Part shown: positions 26,629 to 35,199 of the stretch, piece after piece
Layout: each line of letters begins with the position of its first letter
How positions within the stretch are numbered: the stretch's first letter is position 1
Assembly (NCBI RefSeq): GCF_902364365.1
Contig: NZ_CABJDN010000010.1
Coordinates: 186,001-250,000 of the forward strand
Source of the DNA: Bacteroides intestinalis
Lineage (GTDB): Bacteria; Bacteroidota; Bacteroidia; Bacteroidales; Bacteroidaceae
Reading direction: 5' to 3'
DNA: 64,000 nucleotides
The notes under the pieces: generated by a model
What the model was told of the DNA's origin: nothing
The model's input: the letters and a program-made list of their open reading frames with translations, nothing else
Databases searched by the model: none
Made by a program: the position numbers and the translations under genes

Positions 26629-29412
26629 ATGAACGTGCACAAAACCTGGATATTATTACTATTCTTACTAACCCCGACTATTCTATTCGCTCAAAAAACA
26701 AGAACAGTCAAGGGAAAAGTGTGCACGGCGTCAGATACAAAAAAAGGAGAAGAACCCTTACCTTACGCAAGCATTGTTATTTTGGGAGGAAAAGATTCCA
26801 CTTTCATAAAAGGAGCTGCAAGCGACACGGACGGACACTTCAGCCTTCAGTTTACTCCTCAGAAAGGAACGCAATATCTACTCAAAGCTTCTTATACGGG
26901 CATGCAATCTGTTTTCCGGAAACTGGATGGCAATGCTTCAACCATTAATCTGGGCAGCATTCTGCTAGAGGAAGGCATCGAATTGGGAGAAGTGACAGTG
27001 AAAGCTTCAATACGCGAAATAGATCAGGTGGGAGATACCACCATCATCAATGCAGCAGCTTATAAAACACCGGAAGGCTCCTATCTGGAGGCTTTGGTAA
27101 AACGTATCCCCGGAATGGAATATGACAGCGAAACCAAGACACTGAAATATAATGGGCTGCCTATCAATGAAATCAATGTAAACGGTGAAGCCTTCTTTGC
27201 GGGCGACAACAAGATGGCACTGGAGAACCTCCCTGTAGAGTTAATTAGCAAGATAAAAGTATACGATAAAAAGAGCAAACTGGAAAAGCTGACAGGCGTC
27301 AGTACTGGAAAGGAGAACTATGTACTCGACTTGCAGACCAAAGCGGAATTCAACGGAACCCTCCTTTTATCGGGACAAGCCGGATATGGCAATAACAACA
27401 AAAAAGACTTCAACCTGCAAGGAAACTACTTCAAGAATAACGGAAACAATCTCTCCGTCATTGCCAATTCCGGTAACCTCAACATGAGAACAAGCTATAA
27501 AGACAACATACAGGAAAACGTTGCATTGAACTTTACCCAAAAGTACAATAAAAAGCTGACTCTCAACGGAAATATGTCCTATCACCACAATAACCAGGGC
27601 AACGTATCCACATCTTACAATGAACAATACCTGACAAGCGGAAACAAATACCAATACTCTGCCGGTGACAATACGAACGGCAGCCATAATATGAATGCGA
27701 CATTGGGCTTAAATTGGCAGGTAGATAGCATGACCTTTGTTAATATTTACGGTAATTTCAATCTCACCCGGAATAATAGTGCCAATAATAACCGCCAGGG
27801 TACATTCAATGAAAACCCTCATCTGGATATCCTGGACCCTTTCAGTACCATCAGTGATGTACCCGATAATCAAAAAATCAATGATATTTCTATGGGGTCG
27901 CTGATGAAAGGCAACCAACACCGATCTTCCTTCCACGCAAATATCATGCGTCGGATCAATAAGAAAGGAACTTCCGTTGGGCTGACAGCTCAATACAATG
28001 ATAGCAAAAATGACAATAACAACTTCTCCGTATCATCAACAACCTATTATCAACTGAAAAACAGTGCCGGAAACGACTCTATACTCTACCGTAACCAGTA
28101 CTCATCAAACCTGTCACCCAACCGTTCACAAGGCATCGGGGTGATGTTCACCCATCCGTTCACCAAGAAACTACGCTCACAAATCTCATATAATTTCAAT
28201 TACAGCAAGCAGAAAAATGACCGCAATACATACGACCTGTCCGGTTTTATGGAAGAAGCGGAAGTGCAGCCCGGCTATCTGCCCGAGGGATATGAGACGA
28301 GTTACATCGACAGCCTGAGTAACCGAAGCCATAGCAGTACCCTGCAACACGGAATCAATCTGTTTCTTAACTACTCCGACACCATCTGGAATGTCAATGC
28401 CGGGATGTCCGTAAAACCCGAACGCCGTAGCCTGAACCAAAAAACTGGTTTGCATAAAGCTGATACCACCCTTCGCTCTGTCGGTTTCCAGCCCATGTTG
28501 TTTGTCTCATGGCAGAAAAAGAAAAACAGGATTATTCTGCACTATTATGGAAATACCTCACAACCGTCATTATACGATCTGATCTCCCCCACCAACAACA
28601 GCGATCCGCTCAACATCACGCGAAGCAATCCCAATCTGAAACCTACTTACAATCAATCCGTCCGACTGGAAGCACAGAATACAAAGCAAGGCATCTTTGC
28701 CACACTGAACTGGAACAACAGAATCAACAGCCAGACCCGTGCAGTGACCTACAACCAGCAGACAGGCGGGCGTGAAACCTATCCGGTCAATATCAACGGC
28801 AACTGGAACATGAACGGTGTACTTCGATATCAGAAGCGCATCAAAAGCTTTAGCCTGAATGCCAATGCCGGAGGCTCTTTTGCGCAAGATGTCAGCCTCA
28901 TCAACGAAAACCAGACCGAACAACCGGAGCGTAGCACCACTCACAACACCGGGATAAACACTGACCTCCGCCTATCCTATCAGCCTAAATGGGGAAACTT
29001 CGACCTGAACGGAAGATGGAATTTTCAACATTCTGCCAACTCGCTTCTCGAAACAGATACTTACACCCGTAATTATGCTTTCGGAATAAACGCCTTTGCC
29101 GATTTACCGAAAAGTATACAGCTGAGAACTGATGCGAATTATTCTTTCCGAAACGGTACGAACATAAAGAAGGGCGAAGATGACCAATTTGTATGGAATG
29201 CAAGTATCACATGGCGTTTCCTGAAAAAGAAGCAAGCCGAGGTATCAGCCAACTGGGTGGATATACTCAGCCAACAAAAGAGTTATTACCGCAGCACTAT
29301 GGCAGATGGCTTTTACGAGAGCCATACTCAACAGATAGGCAGTTATTTCATCGTCTCTGTGAAATACCGTTTTAACCAGCCTCTCCGCAAAAAGTCTGTG
29401 TCTCCTCAGTAG
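26629..29412 (+). CDS. TonB-dependent-receptor-like outer-membrane beta-barrel protein
   Basis: A 927-residue outer-membrane protein. After the signal peptide (MNVHKTWILLLFLLTPTILFAQ) there is a carboxypeptidase-regulatory-like domain (about 25-110), then a plug-like region with GDTTIINAAAYKTPEGSYLE, LVKRIPGMEYD and INVNGEAFFAGDNKMALENL, and a large barrel of the OMP_b-brl_3 family with many Asn-rich, aromatic-bounded strands. It has no SusD partner, which sets it apart from the two SusC proteins in the window. Its neighbours are a divergent sensor kinase and a convergent AraC regulator. Its end overlaps the AraC gene by 41 bp on the opposite strand. The cargo is unknown. Confidence 0.9.
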   Translation: MNVHKTWILLLFLLTPTILFAQKTRTVKGKVCTASDTKKGEEPLPYASIVILGGKDSTFIKGAASDTDGHFSLQFTPQKGTQYLLKASYTGMQSVFRKLDGNASTINLGSILLEEGIELGEVTVKASIREIDQVGDTTIINAAAYKTPEGSYLEALVKRIPGMEYDSETKTLKYNGLPINEINVNGEAFFAGDNKMALENLPVELISKIKVYDKKSKLEKLTGVSTGKENYVLDLQTKAEFNGTLLLSGQAGYGNNNKKDFNLQGNYFKNNGNNLSVIANSGNLNMRTSYKDNIQENVALNFTQKYNKKLTLNGNMSYHHNNQGNVSTSYNEQYLTSGNKYQYSAGDNTNGSHNMNATLGLNWQVDSMTFVNIYGNFNLTRNNSANNNRQGTFNENPHLDILDPFSTISDVPDNQKINDISMGSLMKGNQHRSSFHANIMRRINKKGTSVGLTAQYNDSKNDNNNFSVSSTTYYQLKNSAGNDSILYRNQYSSNLSPNRSQGIGVMFTHPFTKKLRSQISYNFNYSKQKNDRNTYDLSGFMEEAEVQPGYLPEGYETSYIDSLSNRSHSSTLQHGINLFLNYSDTIWNVNAGMSVKPERRSLNQKTGLHKADTTLRSVGFQPMLFVSWQKKKNRIILHYYGNTSQPSLYDLISPTNNSDPLNITRSNPNLKPTYNQSVRLEAQNTKQGIFATLNWNNRINSQTRAVTYNQQTGGRETYPVNINGNWNMNGVLRYQKRIKSFSLNANAGGSFAQDVSLINENQTEQPERSTTHNTGINTDLRLSYQPKWGNFDLNGRWNFQHSANSLLETDTYTRNYAFGINAFADLPKSIQLRTDANYSFRNGTNIKKGEDDQFVWNASITWRFLKKKQAEVSANWVDILSQQKSYYRSTMADGFYESHTQQIGSYFIVSVKYRFNQPLRKKSVSPQ

Positions 29413-30256
29413 AAGCAGACTGCACCGAACGAAGCCCACGGGGAGAAGAGCCGAAATATTTCTTACAGTAGTTAGAAAAATGAGGCAAAGATTCGAAACC
29501 ATATTTATAACAGATTTCGGAGATAGTGGCGTCCGTATACCGAAGTTCATAAGCTATGCTCTCTTTACGTTTCTCCATCATCCACTCATAAACAGGTTTA
29601 TGGAATACAGAGTTGAAAATGCGCCGGAAGGTGGTAGTGGTGTAGCCACCTAATTGGGCTAATTCTTCCACAGTCTTCACCTTCATATGATTCTGTAAAA
29701 CAAAATACTCAAAGCTGGACGTATATCTGGAAAGTGAATGCACCAGCATAGAAAGGTCATAATCAGAATAATATTGTCCCAGAATAAAAGCAAGTTCTTT
29801 CCGTTTAAGAGAAAGCAATTCCCGGCAAATCTTCTCTTCTACCAAATAAGCTTTTGAAGCACTCAAAAAGAAATTCAATTCATTAGTAATTTTCAAAGGC
29901 GTGAATATAAGAGGAGGAGTTATATCATTCATTATATGTTTATAGCGTTCCTCGCAAAACAATTCCGGCTGATTGAAGCGATAACAAACACATTCCACAT
30001 CGGTCAGAGCGAGAATCTCATACTTTGAACCGATAGCCTGAAGAATAAACTCACCGGCATGCAGCACAGTACCTGCATACTCCTGACTGTTGACAAGAGC
30101 TTCTCCTTCTAACAGAAAAATCATGATATTCTCTTCGCATTTTTGGGCAGGAAGGTGGAAACCTCTTGAATGAGAGGCATAAATGATAGCATTAGCCACA
30201 GCCTTAGGGCACTGCTGACACGATATGACCGCACCACATGCAGAGTAAGTTTGCAT
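29372..30256 (-). CDS. AraC family transcriptional regulator with Cys-rich N-terminus (paralog of 1759-2676)
   Basis: A 294-residue regulator closely related to the one at 1759-2676 along the whole length. Shared blocks include LQAIGSK, GGYTTTTFRR, PVYEW and YGF(E/D)SL. The AraC DNA-binding domain covers about residues 180-285. C7, C13, C16, H29, H34 and C40 occur at the same positions as in the paralog, while the residues between them differ, so these six are under selection and may bind a metal or respond to redox state. It has its own consensus promoter. The last 13 codons overlap the convergent barrel gene. Regulated genes are unknown; the adjacent barrel gene is an obvious candidate. Confidence 0.9.
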   Translation of the reverse strand: MQTYSACGAVISCQQCPKAVANAIIYASHSRGFHLPAQKCEENIMIFLLEGEALVNSQEYAGTVLHAGEFILQAIGSKYEILALTDVECVCYRFNQPELFCEERYKHIMNDITPPLIFTPLKITNELNFFLSASKAYLVEEKICRELLSLKRKELAFILGQYYSDYDLSMLVHSLSRYTSSFEYFVLQNHMKVKTVEELAQLGGYTTTTFRRIFNSVFHKPVYEWMMEKRKESIAYELRYTDATISEICYKYGFESLPHFSNYCKKYFGSSPRGLRSVQSASTEETQTFCGEAG

Positions 30257-30291
30257 TGTAGATTGAATGTTTTTTGTTTGTTATTGTGCGG

Positions 30292-30321
30292 CAAAAATAA
30301 GAATATTATGGGAAGAAACAA
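30292..30321 (-). promoter_or_regulatory. Promoter of the second AraC gene
   Basis: On the minus strand TTG (30321-30319), 19 bp, then TATTTTTG (30299-30292): full consensus. Its -33 box overlaps the T tract of the terminator just upstream. Confidence 0.65.
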
Positions 30322-30364
30322 AAAAAGTCCCCAAAGACTTTACAAAATGTAAAGTCTTTGGGGA
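30321..30364 (-). terminator. Terminator of the endonuclease/exonuclease-fold gene
   Basis: A 15-bp perfect stem (30328-30342 with 30350-30364), extended by two inner pairs to a 3-nt loop. On the minus strand it is followed by a run of six T (30326-30321). It lies 44 bp past the stop of the gene at 30409-31479. Confidence 0.85.
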
Positions 30365-30408
30365 TAATTCTTCAATTTATTCAATAATGCTACAGCAAGC
30401 GCAGTCTT

Positions 30409-31479
30409 TTATAACGATTTCGAAGAAGCCTTATGAATCTTGAAAGTTGCAAGGTTCCCTTTGTGATCTGTAGGCCAAACACAGGAGGGGGTCAGGAACT
30501 TATCTTTGGAATCATTTTCTGTTATTATGCCTCTCACAACTGTTTCGGAAGGTCCTACCAATATGCAATTTTTCAATGAAAGAATCGAGTTCATCGGATA
30601 ATAATAAATAAAATCAATCCGGTCACGTTCATCGGCTTCGGGTGCCCAAGCTAATTTTTCCAGTTTAGCTTCTTCTGCAAGCTTATTTCCTGCAGGAAAT
30701 GTGAAGCCGGGATATCGAACAGGATTAGGATATTTTTCACGATAACTATCCTTGAATCCAGCTTTATGAAGCATCATAGAACAATCCCAATGAATGACAG
30801 CCCCATTGTGATCCCATAGATTTTTTGTGTCCGCCTGCCAGTCCAAATGGGAAGGCTCGTTGAAATCTCCTCCCATAATAACCGGACGTCCTTGTTTAAT
30901 ATCGGTTTGCACTTCTTCCACGAAAGCACGGATAGACTCATCTCTGAATGACAAACGATTGGCTTTCAGGACCTCGGACTCATCTGTTATAGGATTATCT
31001 ATCTTTTTCCAGCTCGTGCCACTATATCCACGTGGCATATAACATTCATAATTCCGATAATCTAAATGGCAGGAATAAAAAGAAACCGGCTGCCCTTCGA
31101 TTGTGGTTGTCATTTTCACCATAGCACGACTTTCATCACCCGGTACAATGCAGCATTTAGTCATGCTATCCGGTTTGAACTTACTTAAAATACCAATTGC
31201 CAGATCGAAAGTCTCTCCATAATAATGCTTTCCCCTTTTCTTCAATTCCTCTATCACGTGTGGTATAAACCGCTTTCCATCTCTGACTTCACATAGGAAA
31301 ACTACATCTGCATCCATCTGATCCAATACATCAATAATTCCTTGATCTCCATTAGGCACTTTAGCACCTCCATGCCACAGGTTTAATTGAAAAACTGTGA
31401 ATGTACTTTTTGCTTTTGCATTGCAGAGATTAACTGAACAAAACAGGTATAGTAATAATAATAGTAGATTCTTTTTCAT
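30409..31479 (-). CDS. Secreted endonuclease/exonuclease/phosphatase family protein
   Basis: A 356-residue exported protein with a signal peptide (MKKNLLLLLLYLFCSVNLCNA). The rest is the endonuclease/exonuclease/phosphatase fold. Visible motifs are FQLNLWHGG (the metal-site Asn), a conserved Glu in VVFLCEVRDG, GGDFNEP and the terminal WPTDHKGN (the SDH motif as TDH). The family includes nucleases, sphingomyelinases and phosphoinositide phosphatases. The export signal argues against DNA repair and for an extracellular or periplasmic phosphodiesterase or phosphatase. Single gene with its own promoter and terminator. Substrate not determinable. Confidence 0.85.
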   Translation of the reverse strand: MKKNLLLLLLYLFCSVNLCNAKAKSTFTVFQLNLWHGGAKVPNGDQGIIDVLDQMDADVVFLCEVRDGKRFIPHVIEELKKRGKHYYGETFDLAIGILSKFKPDSMTKCCIVPGDESRAMVKMTTTIEGQPVSFYSCHLDYRNYECYMPRGYSGTSWKKIDNPITDESEVLKANRLSFRDESIRAFVEEVQTDIKQGRPVIMGGDFNEPSHLDWQADTKNLWDHNGAVIHWDCSMMLHKAGFKDSYREKYPNPVRYPGFTFPAGNKLAEEAKLEKLAWAPEADERDRIDFIYYYPMNSILSLKNCILVGPSETVVRGIITENDSKDKFLTPSCVWPTDHKGNLATFKIHKASSKSL

Positions 31480-31522
31480 TTCGTTAATGCATTCTATAAC
31501 TTTGATAAATTATAAGTTTATA

Positions 31523-31552
31523 CAAAAGTAGTACATTCTCTGTGCATTCCAA
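31523..31552 (-). promoter_or_regulatory. Promoter of the endonuclease/exonuclease-fold gene
   Basis: On the minus strand TTG (31552-31550), 19 bp, then TACTTTTG (31530-31523): full consensus. The leader is about 40 nt. Confidence 0.65.
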
Positions 31553-31695
31553 GCTGTTTATGTAGTTTTTGAGATTTCTTAGCCGGCTAATTCTTTTATC
31601 ACTTTATTTAGAAATATGGATGGTACAATTCTTAGTACGGGAGGAGTCTGATGATTATTTATACTTGCCCTGTTTCAAAGAGAATATATAAATAA

Positions 31696-31723
31696 AAAAC
31701 TACGAGAAATATCCCGTAGTTTT
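31696..31723 (-). terminator. Terminator of the fimbrillin operon
   Basis: A 9-bp stem (31696-31704 with 31715-31723) with a 10-nt loop, followed on the minus strand by a T-rich run, 36 bp past the fimbrillin stop. The rest of 31553-31695 shows nothing recognisable. Confidence 0.75.
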
Positions 31724-31759
31724 CTATTTATACAATATTTTGAAGAGTTCCTCTCTACT

Positions 31760-32716
31760 TTATTCAGCAGAACCAGATTCAGGAGTCTCATTTATGTCCT
31801 CAACATTAGTATCAACAGTTACTTTTTCAGCTCCAACAGGTAATGTTAATGTATAGCGAATATTCTTTCCTATCTCCCATTTTGCTGATGTACCTAAAGT
31901 AACGGTTTTGGTATTATTAAAATAGATATGACCATCTTTCTCTGTCTTATATGTCACAGATATAGTCTTTGATGCTACAGACTGTGGTAACAACATTAAA
32001 GAACCATCTGACGTATCTAAAGCATAGACGTTGTTGTCGCTGCCTTTAACAGGAGTTAAACTAATTGGATATGAATAATCAACTGCTGCCTCAGAACCAG
32101 CACTCCAACCTCCTTCATTAGTACCAAATGTATATGTAGCAGTTCCTCCTTCAACTCCATTGATTGTAATATTACTCACAGTATATGTGTATGCAGGATC
32201 TACCGGTTCATAAGAGAAGTTGATACGTGTAAGAATATGCTTAAAAGTAAGTTCCAATTTACCACCTGCAGGCACAGATGCCACACTTTTATGAGCTACT
32301 ACCAAGTCCGTTTGTGCTCCTACAGCCCCTATTGCATAACTTAAGGTTGGATAACCAGCTTCAGGAGTGCTAAACTTATCCTTGAGAGTTGTAGGATAAG
32401 CAAAAAATTCCATATTTTCATCCAAAGGCCAATAAACATCCCCTGTTGTTTTCCAACTTCCTCGTCCACCTGTGTAGTCTTTATTCATGTAGGCAGTGCC
32501 AACTCCCGAACCTGCAATAGCTGAAACCTCAACAGTATAACCATTTACTGTAAAAGCAGTAAAATTATCATTATTAGTCACTGCCGCTCTCGTTGTCCCC
32601 TTTACTGCCGTAGTAACATCAATTTTTGCCTTTTGGCCAACATTCTCAATCTCCTCATTCTGTGAGCAACCTACGATTGCCAACGCAGCAACTGCTGTTA
32701 ATAAAATCTTCTTCAT
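31760..32716 (-). CDS. Fimbrillin family lipoprotein (Mfa-like)
   Basis: A 318-residue fimbrillin-type protein with a lipoprotein signal (MKKILLTAVAALAIVGC, then SQNEEIE). The pattern of two beta-sandwich domains is typical: DVYWPLDENMEFFAYPT in the first, LELTFKHILTRINFSYEP in the middle, and WEIGKNIRYTLTLPVG near the end. Such proteins are exported as lipoproteins, clipped by a gingipain-like protease and polymerised into type V pili by strand exchange. It is last in a three-gene operon with DUF5119 and DUF3575 genes, 41 bp after DUF5119. Whether it is a shaft, tip or anchor subunit is not clear. Confidence 0.88.
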   Translation of the reverse strand: MKKILLTAVAALAIVGCSQNEEIENVGQKAKIDVTTAVKGTTRAAVTNNDNFTAFTVNGYTVEVSAIAGSGVGTAYMNKDYTGGRGSWKTTGDVYWPLDENMEFFAYPTTLKDKFSTPEAGYPTLSYAIGAVGAQTDLVVAHKSVASVPAGGKLELTFKHILTRINFSYEPVDPAYTYTVSNITINGVEGGTATYTFGTNEGGWSAGSEAAVDYSYPISLTPVKGSDNNVYALDTSDGSLMLLPQSVASKTISVTYKTEKDGHIYFNNTKTVTLGTSAKWEIGKNIRYTLTLPVGAEKVTVDTNVEDINETPESGSAE

Positions 32717-32757
32717 AATCGTTTGTTTTATAAGTTAATATTTTAATTTATTTACTT

Positions 32758-33717
32758 TCAATTTACAGGTAATTCCACATCCGTCTCATCATCCCAATCT
32801 CCTACATCACCACCCATGCCTCCGCCTCCACCGGGAGGAACTTCCACATCATCCACTTCTATTTCTTCATCAATCGGTATTTCAATATCCGTTGCCGGAT
32901 CTCCTCCCCCCTCTTCAGGAGGAGTAGGCGGAGGAGATGGAGCAGTTACAGCAGCTGTTATGTCAACCTCTACTTCCTGAACCGTATTATCGACTTTTAC
33001 AAGTAGTAATTTCATCGTTACCTCGCTGCCTGAACGTGTGCCTGTTGATTCCGACGTAAAAAAAGCAGAAAAGCTACCACGTATCACATCATCTCCTTTT
33101 CGGGCCTCTACATAAATTGGGGCAACACTTGCTGTACATGAACCACTGCTGATGTAATAAGAACCATTCATCCCGTCTACATTACAGATAATGCTTGCCA
33201 CATTCTTCAATCCTTTCACCTTTATTTCAAAAGAATAGTTCTTGACTACCTGTTTCGGCTGAAACTCCATCAAAAGCATCTTCTCACTCTTTTCTATTCT
33301 CATATCTTTCACACTTACTACATACAAAGGGTCCGGTGACCACACCATCGCTTCACTGGTACCAAGCCCTGTACACGGTCCGGTGTAAGCCTCAATCGTC
33401 TCAAACGCCCCATCACCACGAATCAACACACTCTCCGTATTATAATTGTAAATCACCATGTCATAATATCCCGGTAGTACTTTCACCACTCCCCCCTCAA
33501 CCGAGAGATAGCTCTCCACCTTTCTTCCTTCTTCGCTTTTCGGGTAGAAGATCACCCTCATTCCTTCGGGCAACTGCTCTGTCACCCCCTTCCAATTAAG
33601 CTTGATCTGTACTCCGCTGACAGGATAATCGTCCAGTATATCTCTAAATTCACATCCCGCTAAAAGTACCGATAGCCCCAATAGAAGCAAAAGAAACATA
33701 CATTTTGTACGCCGCAT
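32758..33717 (-). CDS. DUF5119 family lipoprotein with low-complexity acidic Gly/Pro tail
   Basis: A 319-residue lipoprotein (MRRTKCMFLLLLLGLSVLLAGC) of the DUF5119 family, which regularly sits in Bacteroidetes fimbrial operons and has a fimbrillin-like beta-sandwich. The body runs to about residue 250. The last 65 or so residues are a low-complexity tail rich in Pro, Gly, Asp and Glu (PSPPPTPPEEGGG, then PPGGGGGMGGD, ending VELPVN). Such a tail is probably disordered and may act as a spacer. Start chosen at the Met of the signal peptide, which leaves a 2-bp gap to the DUF3575 gene. Confidence 0.85.
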   Translation of the reverse strand: MRRTKCMFLLLLLGLSVLLAGCEFRDILDDYPVSGVQIKLNWKGVTEQLPEGMRVIFYPKSEEGRKVESYLSVEGGVVKVLPGYYDMVIYNYNTESVLIRGDGAFETIEAYTGPCTGLGTSEAMVWSPDPLYVVSVKDMRIEKSEKMLLMEFQPKQVVKNYSFEIKVKGLKNVASIICNVDGMNGSYYISSGSCTASVAPIYVEARKGDDVIRGSFSAFFTSESTGTRSGSEVTMKLLLVKVDNTVQEVEVDITAAVTAPSPPPTPPEEGGGDPATDIEIPIDEEIEVDDVEVPPGGGGGMGGDVGDWDDETDVELPVN

Positions 33718-33719
33718 AG

Positions 33720-34688
33720 CTACCGCCTCCTTCCCTGAATGAGCCATACCAAAGAAACCTTGGCTTTCGTAGGCCCTATAAAATGATAGCGTCCGCTACT
33801 TGTCCATATCAAATCACTTTCATAGGTAGTATATTTTCGGTATTCCGTCTCCAGATAGCCAATTCCCAAACTGAATTCAAGAGCCAGGTGCCGGGCCAGT
33901 CGATGACTGTAACCATAAGTCAGTCCAGAAGCTGCATAATAGTTTCCCCGGTATCCTTTATCCTTATCAAACTGGAAGTCGTACACTCCCCCTTCAGCAT
34001 ATATTCCCAGAAAATGTCCTGTCAACCGTTCACGATTCTTGCGATTTCCAAGCCAGTAACGTACCTCAGCACCTCCCGAAAGAAACTGGTAACAGAAGCC
34101 GCGCTTGTTGTTCGACCACCAGGGACATTTATATTCCATATTCAAAGACCACCGCTGCCCTACGGGCAATTCCACCTCCACATTCGGAGCCAAAGCTAAA
34201 TCATAAAGTATATTGTTCTTCAACGCAATCACTGTTCTACGCCGGGATTCTCTCTTACTTTCTGCCTCAACACACGGAGAAAAAGTCATTATTTCTATTT
34301 TTCCCTCCGGTAAAGCATCTACAGGCAATGCTAATGCAGCTATCGGCAAACTGACTTTCATCTCCCCTATCCGTTCTACCTTCCGGAATTGATGTTCCGA
34401 CAAATAAGCGTAAGGTTTTCCACCATCCAAATAGCGCAACAGCTTTATCAGTTTTTCAAAGTTCCCGAAGTGTCGCCGGATTAACGCCAGCACTTCTTCT
34501 TTATCCGGTACCTGCGGATCATTCATTACCCATTGGTATATTTTGCTCCAGGTTTCCGGTTGTAACATTCGGTCTGGCGGGTTGCAAATATCCTTCTTCG
34601 CTGCTAATCTTTCAGCTCGCATATCTCCTTTTCCTAATATCAAAAAAGAGAGTATTAAGAATATATATAAACCTGCGCGAACCTCCAT
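33720..34688 (-). CDS. DUF3575 family outer-membrane protein
   Basis: A 322-residue exported protein of the DUF3575 family, which accompanies fimbrillin genes and is thought to sit in the outer membrane as a small barrel. After the N-terminal export signal there is a soluble part of about 110 residues (helical, PDKEEVLALIRRHFGNFEKL). A beta-rich part follows from about 150 (NNILYDLALAPNVEVELPVG) to the end, with alternating aromatic strands. It is the first gene of the fimbrillin operon, with a -7 box about 20 bp before its start. The molecular role is not established. Confidence 0.85.
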   Translation of the reverse strand: MEVRAGLYIFLILSFLILGKGDMRAERLAAKKDICNPPDRMLQPETWSKIYQWVMNDPQVPDKEEVLALIRRHFGNFEKLIKLLRYLDGGKPYAYLSEHQFRKVERIGEMKVSLPIAALALPVDALPEGKIEIMTFSPCVEAESKRESRRRTVIALKNNILYDLALAPNVEVELPVGQRWSLNMEYKCPWWSNNKRGFCYQFLSGGAEVRYWLGNRKNRERLTGHFLGIYAEGGVYDFQFDKDKGYRGNYYAASGLTYGYSHRLARHLALEFSLGIGYLETEYRKYTTYESDLIWTSSGRYHFIGPTKAKVSLVWLIQGRRR

Positions 34689-34707
34689 AACTTTGCTTTG
34701 TATATGA

Positions 34708-34715
34708 CAAATGTA
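34708..34715 (-). promoter_or_regulatory. Putative -7 box of the fimbrillin operon
   Basis: TACATTTG on the minus strand matches TAnnTTTG and leaves a leader of about 15 nt. The upstream TTG is not at the usual spacing. Confidence 0.45.
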
Positions 34716-34948
34716 TATCTAAAAAATTGAAAGAAATACGAAGATTACAACTCTTTTCAGGGGGTGGAAGCTTCTGTGAAACGAATGAAACAGATTTGCA
34801 ACTTTGCAACATAAAAGAGGTCTCATGTTATTTGATAATCATTTAGCCACTATCATCCACTATATTGCCTCAAAAAGACAGTTCGTGTGCGAGAACAGTG
34901 AATATCCGTGAAAGAATTATAAAAGGAATATCAAACGGAAGCAAATAT

Positions 34949-34979
34949 TTGGAAGAAACGGGGTGAGCTCTTACATTTG
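34949..34979 (+). promoter_or_regulatory. Promoter of the candidate small RNA
   Basis: TTG at 34949-34951, a 20-bp spacer, then TACATTTG at 34972-34979: full consensus, in a region with no protein-coding gene on this strand until 35372. Confidence 0.6.
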
Positions 34980-34983
34980 CAAT

Positions 34984-35050
34984 GTGATTTTTTTCATAGT
35001 ATTAGATTTAAGGTTAACAAAGGTTGGAGTACAGCGGTACTCCTTTTTTT
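34984..35050 (+). ncRNA. Candidate small RNA of about 67 nt
   Basis: A consensus promoter (34949-34979) and an intrinsic terminator (stem 35026-35032 with 35037-35043, loop AGCG, then seven T at 35044-35050) stand only about 47 bp apart with nothing coding between them. The transcript would be about 67 nt: an unpaired 5' part of about 42 nt rich in A and T, then the terminator hairpin. That is the usual build of a short regulatory RNA, with an open seed region and an intrinsic 3' end. An alternative is a premature-termination leader, but the next gene has its own promoter at 35275-35305. Confidence 0.5.
35026..35050 (+). terminator. Intrinsic terminator with no protein gene upstream on its strand
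   Basis: A 7-bp GC-containing stem, a 4-nt loop and a run of seven T. It is the clearest rho-independent terminator in the window. Confidence 0.8.
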
Positions 35051-35080
35051 ATACCCATACTTTCCGATACTACTCTTTCA

Positions 35081-35124
35081 CCATACCAACTCCGTGTCAA
35101 GTCCATACCAAGTCCGTACCAAGT
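35081..35124. repeat. 22-bp tandem repeat, two copies
   Basis: Copies at 35081-35102 and 35103-35124 agree at 19 of 22 positions, and the next bases begin a third partial copy. Both contain the motif CCATACCAA and a TCCGT core. Confidence 0.7.
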
Positions 35125-35199
35125 CCAAGTGTATAGACATGGAGCTAATACGGAGCAGACAGGGCTTTGACTATGTTCAGAAAATAAAAAGCAGAAAAA

